A stretch of 64,000 nucleotides of DNA from SZUA-309 sp965215995 (GTDB lineage: Bacteria; Pseudomonadota; Gammaproteobacteria; Pseudomonadales; Azotimanducaceae). Position numbers and translations under genes: made by a program. A model generated the notes under the pieces. That model was not told the origin of the DNA and searched no databases. It saw only the letters and a program-made list of their open reading frames with translations. Positions within the stretch are counted from its first letter, which is position 1, and every line of letters starts with the position of its first letter. The stretch spans positions 2,356,001-2,420,000 of the forward strand of contig OZ244128.1 of assembly GCA_965215995.1 (NCBI GenBank), read 5' to 3'. Below, in pieces: positions 27,801 to 34,762 of this stretch.

Positions 27801-29348
27801 TTACTCGTAGCTCTGGGTTGCCTTGAACGCCTCGATGGCCGCACGCATCTCGGCAACGATCTCGTCGTTGTAAGCACCGGTCTCGTTGACGTTCGCCATG
27901 AACTCGGACTTCTCGGAATTCATGTAGGCCAGCAGATCGCGCTCGAAGTCGAGCACCTTCTCCACCGGCACGTCTGCCAGATAACCTTCGGTGGCGGCGT
28001 AAAGAGAGACGCCCTGGTCGGCTACGGTCATGGGACCGTACTGCTTCTGCTTCATCAGCTCTTCCACCCGACGGCCGTGTTCCAGCTGCCGGCGGGTCGC
28101 TTCGTCCAGATCGGAGGCAAACTGCGAGAAGGCCGCCAGCTCGCGATACTGTGCCAGCGCCAGTTTGATGCCGCCGGAGATCTTCTTCATGAAGGGCACC
28201 TGAGCCGAGCTGCCAACCCGGGAAACCGAGGTTCCGGGCGACATGGCCGGGCGGATACCGGAGTTGAAGCGCTCCGTTTCCAGGAAGATCTGGCCGTCGG
28301 TAATGGAGATCACGTTGGTCGGTACGAAGGCGGATACGTCACCGGCCTGGGTCTCAATGATCGGCAGCGCGGTGAGGGAGCCGGTCTGGCCTTTGACACG
28401 GCCTTCGGTGAACTTCTCCACGTACTCGGCATTGACCCTGGCCGCACGCTCGAGGAGCCGGGAGTGCAGGTAAAAAACGTCACCGGGATAGGCTTCACGA
28501 CCCGGCGGACGCCGGAGCAGCAGGGAGATCTGACGATACGCCCAGGCCTGCTTGGTCAGATCATCGTAAATGATGAGCGCGTCTTCGCCTTCATCGCGGA
28601 AGAACTCACCCATGGAGCAGCCGGAGTACGGGGCGATGAACTGCATGGGCGCCGGGTCCGACGCAGACGCGGCAACGACGATGGTGTTGTCCATGGCGCC
28701 GTACTCTTCCAGCGTGCGGACCACGTTGGCGATGGTGGACATCTTCTGACCAATGGCCACGTACACACACTTAATGCCGGAATCTCTCTGGTTGATGATG
28801 GCGTCCACGGCGATGGCCGTCTTACCGATCTGCCGGTCACCGATGATCAGCTCCCGTTGACCCCGGCCGATCGGCACCATGGAGTCGATACACTTCAGAC
28901 CGATCTGAACAGGCTGATCGACGCCCTGCCGGGCGATAACACCTGGAGCCACCTTTTCGATAGGTGCGGACGCTGCTGCGTTCAGCGGACCCTTACCATC
29001 TATCGGGTTACCCAGGGAGTCGACCACGCGGCCAAGCAGCTCACGACCGACCGGAACTTCCAGGATCCGTCCCGTGCAGCGGGCCGTCATGCCTTCTGAG
29101 AGGCCTTCGTAATCACCCAGGACAACCACGCCGACGGAATCCCGCTCCAGGTTCAGCGCCATCCCGTAGAGGCCGCCGGTGAACTCGATCATCTCACCGT
29201 ACTGAGCGTCGGCGAGACCATGAATACGCACGATACCGTCGGATACGCTGACAATGGTGCCTTCGTTCTGCGCCTCAGCCTGGACATCGAGGGATTCGAT
29301 CCGACTCTTGATGATGTCGCTGATTTCAGAAGGATTCAGTTGCTGCAT
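27801..29348 (-). CDS. atpA: F1Fo ATP synthase alpha subunit
   Basis: Non-catalytic nucleotide-binding subunit of F1, 515 residues. N-terminus MQQLNPSEISDIIKSRIESLDV is standard. The P-loop reads IGDRQIGKTAIAVDAIINQ (~165-183), with Ile where many enzymes have Thr; GDRQ-I-GKT forms are known. Other landmarks are IVVAASASDPAPMQFIAPYSGCSMGEFF, ALIIYDDLTKQAWAYRQISLLLRRPPGREAYPGDVFYLHSRLLERA, and RPAMSPGTSVSRVGSSAQV, which carries the Arg that reaches the beta active site. Gap to atpG is 45 nt and to atpH is 85 nt. Confidence 0.97.
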   Translation of the reverse strand: MQQLNPSEISDIIKSRIESLDVQAEAQNEGTIVSVSDGIVRIHGLADAQYGEMIEFTGGLYGMALNLERDSVGVVVLGDYEGLSEGMTARCTGRILEVPVGRELLGRVVDSLGNPIDGKGPLNAAASAPIEKVAPGVIARQGVDQPVQIGLKCIDSMVPIGRGQRELIIGDRQIGKTAIAVDAIINQRDSGIKCVYVAIGQKMSTIANVVRTLEEYGAMDNTIVVAASASDPAPMQFIAPYSGCSMGEFFRDEGEDALIIYDDLTKQAWAYRQISLLLRRPPGREAYPGDVFYLHSRLLERAARVNAEYVEKFTEGRVKGQTGSLTALPIIETQAGDVSAFVPTNVISITDGQIFLETERFNSGIRPAMSPGTSVSRVGSSAQVPFMKKISGGIKLALAQYRELAAFSQFASDLDEATRRQLEHGRRVEELMKQKQYGPMTVADQGVSLYAATEGYLADVPVEKVLDFERDLLAYMNSEKSEFMANVNETGAYNDEIVAEMRAAIEAFKATQSYE

Positions 29349-29433
29349 TTTGCATTCCTCAAATTTCTTCGTTGCCCGGCTTACGCTTCAGTTACCGGGA
29401 CTTTCGATCCGCTTTCGATCCGTTGGCCGTTTT

Positions 29434-29973
29434 TCACGTGCGCTGTATGGTTTCCGCCAGCTTGTTGATCCTGCCTTTCAGGGATCCGTCGATCACCGTA
29501 TCGCCCGCCCGGATGACTGCTCCACCGATCAGCGAGGCATCCACGTCGCTGACCATGCTCACATCGCGGTCGAAGCGGCGGGAAAGGGCGCTTTTCAGTC
29601 GCTCGAGCTCCTGCTCGGACAGCGGGTAAGCGCTGGTCACGGTGACATCCAGCGTTGCCTGCTCTTCGGCCCGAAGCGCCTCGAACTGCACCTGGATTTC
29701 CGGCAGCAGGGTGAGCCGCTTGTTGGTGGCCAGCACCTGCACGAACCGCCTGCCCCGATCGTTGAGCTCGGGTCCGCAGACCTCGGAGAGCCGATATGCC
29801 TTCTGCACCTCCTCCACTTCCGGTGTGGCGAGCAGCACCTGCACCGTCTCGTCCTCGGACGCCGCTCTTAGAAGGGTCAGCATGCGTGACCACCGATCGA
29901 GCTCGCCATCGCTCTTGGCGATGTCGAATGCTGCGTTGGCATAGGGCCGGGCCAGGGTCGCTAGTTCCGCCAT
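29434..29973 (-). CDS. atpH: F1Fo ATP synthase delta subunit
   Basis: Peripheral-stalk subunit linking F1 to the b dimer. It is 179 residues. The N-terminal six-helix domain begins AELATLARPYANAAFDIAKSDGELDRWSRML. The C-terminal part has TSAYPLSEQELERLKSALSRRFDRDVSMVSDVDASLIGGAVIRAGDTVIDGSLKGRINKLAETI, the OSCP/delta signature. The 85-nt spacer to atpA contains a tandem 11-bp repeat (CTTTCGATCCG, 29401-29422). The gap from atpF is 12 nt. Confidence 0.96.
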   Translation of the reverse strand: MAELATLARPYANAAFDIAKSDGELDRWSRMLTLLRAASEDETVQVLLATPEVEEVQKAYRLSEVCGPELNDRGRRFVQVLATNKRLTLLPEIQVQFEALRAEEQATLDVTVTSAYPLSEQELERLKSALSRRFDRDVSMVSDVDASLIGGAVIRAGDTVIDGSLKGRINKLAETIQRT

Positions 29974-29985
29974 CGTCCTGTTCCC

Positions 29986-30456
29986 TTAGAGCTCTGCGGC
30001 AAGCTTGTCGAGCAGCGCACTGTGTCGGTTTGCATCCACTGATTCACCCAGCACCTGCTCGGCACCGGCGACAGCAAGCGCTGCCACCTGGGCGCGGAGG
30101 GTTTCCTTGGCCCGGTTCACTTCCTGCTCGATCTCGGCGCGGGCAGCTTCCTTGAGACGCTCGCCCTCTTCACGGGCATCGTTCTTCGCGTCTTCGATCA
30201 TCTGGTTTGCCCGGCTCCGCGCCTGCTCGATCAGGCCGGCCGCCTCTTCTTTGGCATCTTTCAGCTGGTCCGTTGCGCGCTCCTGAGCCAGCTCCAGGTC
30301 CTTAGCGGCCCGCTCAGCAGCAGCGAGCCCCTCGGCAATGGCCTCCTGGCGCTCGCGCATGGCGTTGATCAGCAGCGGCCAGATCCACTTCCAGCAGGCC
30401 CAGACGAAGACAATGAAGGTCACCGTCTGGCCGATCATCGTAAAGTTCAGATTCAT
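29986..30456 (-). CDS. atpF: F1Fo ATP synthase b subunit
   Basis: Peripheral-stalk subunit, 156 residues, the same length as in E. coli. A single N-terminal membrane helix (NFTMIGQTVTFIVFVWACWKWIWPLLINAM) is followed by a long charged helix (RERQEAIAEGLAAAERAAKDLELAQERATDQLKDAKEEA...), which forms the right-handed coiled-coil stator. The conserved C-terminus LAVAGAEQVLGESVDANRHSALLDKLAAEL binds delta. Gap to atpE is 40 nt. Confidence 0.97.
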   Translation of the reverse strand: MNLNFTMIGQTVTFIVFVWACWKWIWPLLINAMRERQEAIAEGLAAAERAAKDLELAQERATDQLKDAKEEAAGLIEQARSRANQMIEDAKNDAREEGERLKEAARAEIEQEVNRAKETLRAQVAALAVAGAEQVLGESVDANRHSALLDKLAAEL

Positions 30457-30496
30457 GGTCTAAACCTCTCGTTTAGTCGTTTCCGTCGATCTGCCG

Positions 30497-30730
30497 TTAG
30501 CCTACGGCGAAGATGGTGTACAGACCGATACCGACTGCGATCATGGGCACGGCGTCGACCAGACCCAGGACGATGAAGAGCTGCGTTCTCAGCATCGGCA
30601 GCAGTTCCGGCTGACGAGCTACGCCCTCGAGAAACTTACCGCCCAGCACGCCCACACCGATGGCCGCGCCAACAGCGCCAAGACCCATCATGAGTCCGCC
30701 TGCTACATAAAGAAGAACCGCTAGTTCCAT
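30497..30730 (-). CDS. atpE: F1Fo ATP synthase c subunit
   Basis: Ring-forming proteolipid of Fo, 77 residues with two membrane helices. Helix 1 contains GGLMMGLGAVGAAIGVGVLGGKFLEG. The polar loop is ARQPELLPML. Helix 2 has IVLGLVDAVPMIAVGIGLYTIF, whose Asp (GLVDAVP) is the proton-binding carboxylate. The helices lack the extra Gln/Glu/Ser ligands typical of Na+-binding rings, so this is probably a proton-driven enzyme. That is inference from motif knowledge. Confidence 0.97.
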   Translation of the reverse strand: MELAVLLYVAGGLMMGLGAVGAAIGVGVLGGKFLEGVARQPELLPMLRTQLFIVLGLVDAVPMIAVGIGLYTIFAVG

Positions 30731-30833
30731 GATTACTCCAAGTTTCGAGTTGTGAGTTTTACAAACCGCCCCGCTTCATCTAGCCGGGCGCTGTCTGTTC
30801 TTTTTCTTACGTTCGTTTTACTGCTTTCCGGCC

Positions 30834-31682
30834 TCAGTGCTCTTCTTCCACTTCGTGCGCCTGGGCCATGTAGACGATGGTCAGCACCGCAAAGATGAAT
30901 GCCTGCAGCGAGATGATCAGGACGTGGAACATGGCCCAGCCCCACTGCAGCACCCCGCCAAGCGCACCCCAGACCACACCGCCGGTGAAGAGCAGGGCGA
31001 TCAGCACGAAGATCATCTCGCCGGCATACATATTGCCGAACAACCGCAGGCCGAGTGACAAGGGCTTGGCGATCAAGGTGACGCCTTCCAGGAAAAGGTT
31101 GATGGGGAAGAGGAACTTCGGAAACGGGTGGAACGCGAGCTCCGCGAAGAACCCGCCGATGCCCTTCTCCTTGATGCTGAAGAAAAGGATCAGCACGAAG
31201 ACGGACAGCGCCATGGCCATGGTGATGTTCGGATCGGTGGTCGGCACCACCTTCATGTATTCAACACCCATCATCATGGCCAGCGTCGGGATCCAGTCCA
31301 CGGGCACCAGATCCATGAAGTTCATCAGCCAGACCCAGACAAAGATGGTGAGCGCCATGGGGGCGATGAGGCTGTTCGAGTAATTGAAGATGGTGCGGGT
31401 GGTGTCGTCGATGAAGTCGACGATCAGCTCGACAAAGTTCTGCAACGGGCCTGGCACACCGGCGGTGGCGTTTTTTGCCGCGGTACGAAACAGCAGGAAG
31501 AACACCAGACCGGTGATAACCGACCAGATCATGGAGTCCACGTGGATGGCATTGAAGCCCATGGCCGATGCCTCCTGGGCGGTGTGGGCAAAGCCCCAGG
31601 TCCCGTCCGGGTGTTGCCCGAAGGTCAGGTTGGTCAGGTGGTGCTGGATGTAACCAGCAGGATCTTCCGCTGCGCTCGCCAT
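30834..31682 (-). CDS. atpB: F1Fo ATP synthase a subunit
   Basis: Membrane subunit forming the proton half-channels, 282 residues with five to six hydrophobic segments. AKPLSLGLRLFGNMYAGEMIFVLIALLF carries the essential Arg (GLRLFGNMYAGE) that faces the c-ring Asp. The N-terminus has a periplasmic segment (YIQHHLTNLTFG) typical of gammaproteobacterial AtpB. LMNFMDLVPVDWIPTLAMMMGVEYMKVVPTTDPNITMAMALSVFVLILF matches helices 3-4. The C-terminal tail EVEEEH is acidic. Gap to atpE is 103 nt without a gene. Confidence 0.97.
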   Translation of the reverse strand: MASAAEDPAGYIQHHLTNLTFGQHPDGTWGFAHTAQEASAMGFNAIHVDSMIWSVITGLVFFLLFRTAAKNATAGVPGPLQNFVELIVDFIDDTTRTIFNYSNSLIAPMALTIFVWVWLMNFMDLVPVDWIPTLAMMMGVEYMKVVPTTDPNITMAMALSVFVLILFFSIKEKGIGGFFAELAFHPFPKFLFPINLFLEGVTLIAKPLSLGLRLFGNMYAGEMIFVLIALLFTGGVVWGALGGVLQWGWAMFHVLIISLQAFIFAVLTIVYMAQAHEVEEEH

Positions 31683-31756
31683 ATCCTGTTCTTACTGCCT
31701 GTTATCTGTTCTTCGTAATCATTAAGCAATTACCTGCCAGGTAACCGCTCTCGCCT

Positions 31757-32161
31757 TCATGCGCGTCGGGATTCATCCCCAACAGCGATCGGCACTGCCA
31801 CATACATCACCTGCAGGAGCGCCAGCGTGCCGAAAAAAGCAACCGCTGCCGGTTTCAGCACAATGATGCTCCCGGCTACCAGCACGAGCGTCAGCGCGAA
31901 TTTCACGACACCCTGCAGCAGAAAGCTGGTCGCCGAGCGTTCCACCGATGCCCGCCAGGCATACAGTCCCGCCGGTATCACGCTGGCCAATCCCGCTGCC
32001 AGGGCCGAGGCCGTCTGGATGAACCCAGCCAAGGGTTCATCCGTGTTTCCGGGAAATTCCCGGACTGAGAGCACCGTTGCTACGACGACCGTGGTCACTG
32101 ACTGCCAGACCACGATTCGATAGGGCACTTGATCACGCACTGATCGATTTGGCGGCGCCAC
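31757..32161 (-). CDS. atpI: ATP synthase subunit I (assembly/accessory protein)
   Basis: Leads the atp operon; 134 residues starting with GTG. Four hydrophobic stretches (VVWQSVTTVVVATVLSV, FIQTASALAAGLASVIPAGLYAW, FLLQGVVKFALTLVLVAGSIIVL, VAFFGTLALLQVMYVAVPIAV) match the small AtpI membrane protein, thought to help assemble the c-ring. The sequence of this family diverges quickly; position and topology carry the call. A near-consensus promoter sits 30-58 nt upstream. Confidence 0.88.
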   Translation of the reverse strand: MAPPNRSVRDQVPYRIVVWQSVTTVVVATVLSVREFPGNTDEPLAGFIQTASALAAGLASVIPAGLYAWRASVERSATSFLLQGVVKFALTLVLVAGSIIVLKPAAVAFFGTLALLQVMYVAVPIAVGDESRRA

Positions 32162-32190
32162 GTACTACGGGCCTCGGAAAAGCGGCGCGT

Positions 32191-32219
32191 ATTATAGTGA
32201 GCGGACTAGCCCCGTTCAA
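32191..32219 (-). promoter_or_regulatory. Sigma70 promoter for the atp operon
   Basis: On the minus strand TTGAAC (32214-32219) and a perfect TATAAT (32191-32196) are exactly 17 nt apart. The predicted start is near 32184, ~23 nt before the atpI GTG. This is the best promoter match I found on the leftward side apart from the rpmH one. Confidence 0.75.
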
Positions 32220-32310
32220 TTCAAAACGCGGTATTTCGAGGGTTTATTTGCGCTTCCGGGGCCTGGAACAGATAAGGGATTCCCGCAGGTTCGGCCCGTG
32301 CGGGGTCGGG

Positions 32311-33216
32311 TTACTTGAGATGAGTGAGAATGCCTTCCAGCTCGTCCAGATTCGAGTAGCTGATGCTGAGCTTACCGCTCCGCCCTCCGGCATCCTGATG
32401 GATCACCACGGGTGCCCCGATCCGATCCGACAGCTCCCGCTCGAGTCGTTGCGTGTCTGCGTCTTTCACCGGTGCGGACTTCGGCCTGGTCGGCTTCTGG
32501 CGATCGCGCACCAACGCTTCGGTGGCCCGCACTGACAACCCCTTGCTGGCCACCACGCGAGCCAATCGTTCCTGATCGAGGGCCGGCAGGGGTAGAAGTG
32601 CCCGGGCATGGCCCATCTCTACCTCACCGGAGAGCAGCATCTCCCGCACCGGCGGCGACAGATTGAGGAGTCGCAGCAGGTTTGTGACGGCTACCCGGGA
32701 TTTTCCGACCGCATCCGCCACCTGTTGCTGGGTAAGACCGAACTCCTCCTTCAAGCGGTCCAGAGCCTGAGCCTCCTCGAGGGGATTGAGATCCTCGCGC
32801 TGAATATTCTCGATCAGCGCCATGGCCGAAGCCTGCTCGTCGGTCACGTCACGAAGCACTGCGGGTATGTGAGCAAGCCCGGCGATTCTCGCTGCCCGCC
32901 AACGCCGCTCACCGGCGATCAGCTCGTAGCCGCCCTGTGGTCGGGGGCGCAGCACGACGGGTTGCATCAAGCCTTGCGAACGGATGGAAGCAGCCAGCTC
33001 GTTCAAGGTTTCTTCATCGAAGGCGCGCCGCGGCTGATAGCGGCTGGCGACCACCTCATCAATAGCCACTTCGGTGAGCCCTGCTGCCCGGGGCGCTGTC
33101 GCCGCTTCCGCACCTGGTGAGCCGTCCGGTGGGCTTTCCGTCGGCACGGGCTCCCGGGTTGCCCGGTCGGCTGAAAGGAGTGCGTCCAGGCCGCGGCCCA
33201 AGCGCTTCTTACTCAA
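32311..33216 (-). CDS. parB: Chromosome partitioning protein ParB
   Basis: Binds parS, loads onto DNA as a CTP-dependent clamp and recruits SMC; 301 residues. N-terminal KKRLGRGLDALL is the ParA-stimulating segment. The CTP-binding domain has the GERRWRAARIAGLAHIPAVL box and ALIENIQREDLNPLEEAQAL. The helix-turn-helix is FGLTQQQVADAVGKSRVAVTNLLRLLNL. The C-terminal dimer domain ends ISYSNLDELEGILTHLK. It lies 52 nt after parA. Two parS-like palindromes in recF are its probable targets. Confidence 0.97.
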   Translation of the reverse strand: MSKKRLGRGLDALLSADRATREPVPTESPPDGSPGAEAATAPRAAGLTEVAIDEVVASRYQPRRAFDEETLNELAASIRSQGLMQPVVLRPRPQGGYELIAGERRWRAARIAGLAHIPAVLRDVTDEQASAMALIENIQREDLNPLEEAQALDRLKEEFGLTQQQVADAVGKSRVAVTNLLRLLNLSPPVREMLLSGEVEMGHARALLPLPALDQERLARVVASKGLSVRATEALVRDRQKPTRPKSAPVKDADTQRLERELSDRIGAPVVIHQDAGGRSGKLSISYSNLDELEGILTHLK

Positions 33217-33268
33217 AACTCACCCCCGCTTGCCTTCCATCCCGCCTTTATTCCGCTTCTATCCCGCT

Positions 33269-34039
33269 TCAGCCTCGCCGGATCTCATGCTTTCTTTTTA
33301 TCTCACCCGCCAGCGCCATATAAGCCACAGCACCTCTGGATTGACGATCGTAAAGAATGGCAGGCAATCCATGACTGGGTGCCTCCGCAAGCCGGACGTT
33401 TCTCGGAATCACCGTCCGGAATACCTGGTCGCCGAAGTACTGGATGAGCTGCCGGGAGACGTCCCGGGTCAGGCTGTTGCGCGGATCATACATCGTCCGC
33501 AACAGGCCCTCTATGGTGAGGTCCGGATTGGCTGCCGCGCGCACCCCGTCCACCGTTTCGAGCAGCGCGCTCAAACCTTCGAGAGCGTAGTACTCACACT
33601 GCATGGGAATCAGCACGCTGGAGGCGGCGATCAACGCGTTCAGCGTGAGTATGTTGAGAGACGGCGGGCAATCGATGATCACGTAGTCGAGGTCCGATGC
33701 CTCCGTGAGCCGTTCCTTCAACCGGTACTCCCGGCCTTCCGTGTTCATCAGCTCAACTTCCGCCGCGGTTAGATCGGTGTTTGACGGAACCAGGTTGTAG
33801 CCGCCCTGGCAACGTTCGACCACCTCGTTGAGCGGTACCGCATCGATCAGCCAGTCATAAGTGCTGCGTTCCACCGCCGACTTGTCCACGCCGGAGCCCA
33901 TGGTGGCATTGCCCTGCGGATCCAGATCGATCAGCAGCACGCGGGAACCGGACAGGGCGAGAGATGCCGCCAGGTTGACGCTCGTCGTGGTCTTGCCGAC
34001 CCCGCCCTTCTGATTCGCTACCGCGATGATCCTTGTCAA
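33269..34039 (-). CDS. parA: Chromosome partitioning ATPase ParA
   Basis: Deviant Walker ATPase that moves ParB-parS complexes, 256 residues. The deviant Walker A is NQKGGVGKTTTSVNLAA (residues ~9-25, with the signature first Lys). Walker A' is YVIIDCPPSLNILTLNAL, and LIDLDPQGNATMGSG follows. QCEYYALEGLSALLETV and DPRNSLTRDV are also family-typical. It starts in the rsmG stop (ATGA) and precedes parB, the standard rsmG-parA-parB order near oriC. The short N-terminus without a DNA-binding domain marks it as a chromosomal, not plasmid, type. Confidence 0.97.
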   Translation of the reverse strand: MTRIIAVANQKGGVGKTTTSVNLAASLALSGSRVLLIDLDPQGNATMGSGVDKSAVERSTYDWLIDAVPLNEVVERCQGGYNLVPSNTDLTAAEVELMNTEGREYRLKERLTEASDLDYVIIDCPPSLNILTLNALIAASSVLIPMQCEYYALEGLSALLETVDGVRAAANPDLTIEGLLRTMYDPRNSLTRDVSRQLIQYFGDQVFRTVIPRNVRLAEAPSHGLPAILYDRQSRGAVAYMALAGEIKRKHEIRRG

Positions 34040-34761
34040 TGTCTAGCCCTTTGATCCACGCGCTCAATGATGGTCACTTCGTGGGACCGATCAAGCCCCG
34101 GTATGCTGACTTCGTGGACTTCGCTGACGAAAAAGCCCGCACCCATATCCGTACCCACGGCGCCGGGACGCGTTGAGGATAGCGGTGGTTCAGCGTCTGC
34201 CCGGTCCCCGTCCATCGCTGCCGTCGCCGTCATCAGCACCAACCTACCGGCTGGTTTCAGCAGCGGTTCGGCCAGCGGCAACAAGCCGGTCGGACCGTCA
34301 ACCGCCCGGGAAACGATGGTGTCCGCACCGGCAAGAAGTTCGTCGTCCCTGATCCTGGCGCCGAGATCCACGGCCCTGGCGGCGGCGTTGACCAAGCCGA
34401 GCTCGCCGATGACCATTTCCAGGAAGCGGATTTTCCGCTGGTTTCGATCCAGCAGCAGCCAGTTCAACTGGGGCAGCGCAATGGCCAGCGGCAATCCCGG
34501 CAGGCCGGCCCCCGTACCGATATCGAATACCGTCCCGTCTGCCGCCACCGGATCCCGATCAGGCTGCACGAACCCTGCGACGCTCAGGCTATCCAGGATA
34601 TGTCGAGGCCAGATCCGGTCTATGTCGCGACGGGAAATCAGGTTGAATCGAGCATTCCAGCGCTCGAGCAGGGCGACATAGCGAATCAGTTGCTCGGCCT
34701 GGTCATCGCTCAGCCGCACACCCAGCGCACCGGCTTCAGTCCGCAGTCGGGATCCCTCCAC
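34036..34761 (-). CDS. rsmG: 16S rRNA (guanine527-N7) methyltransferase
   Basis: Methylates G527 of 16S rRNA with SAM; mutants in other bacteria show low-level streptomycin resistance. From GTG 34761, directly after the mnmG stop, it has 241 residues. The core shows LLERWNARFNLISRRDIDRIWPRHILDSL, the SAM loop VFDIGTGAGLPGLPLAIALP and LLLDRNQRKIRFLEMVIGELGL. The family is usually ~205-215 residues; the excess is an insertion near the C-terminus (DGDRADAEPPLSSTRPGAVGTDMGAG). An ATG at 34824 would add 21 residues and overlap mnmG by 62 nt; I judge it less likely. Confidence 0.92.
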   Translation of the reverse strand: MEGSRLRTEAGALGVRLSDDQAEQLIRYVALLERWNARFNLISRRDIDRIWPRHILDSLSVAGFVQPDRDPVAADGTVFDIGTGAGLPGLPLAIALPQLNWLLLDRNQRKIRFLEMVIGELGLVNAAARAVDLGARIRDDELLAGADTIVSRAVDGPTGLLPLAEPLLKPAGRLVLMTATAAMDGDRADAEPPLSSTRPGAVGTDMGAGFFVSEVHEVSIPGLDRSHEVTIIERVDQRARH

Positions 34762-34762
34762 C

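Noticed and set aside
31535..31548. TCCACGTGGA palindrome in atpB as a further parS
   Set aside because: Only the inner 10 bases are palindromic and the flanks do not match parS; probably chance.
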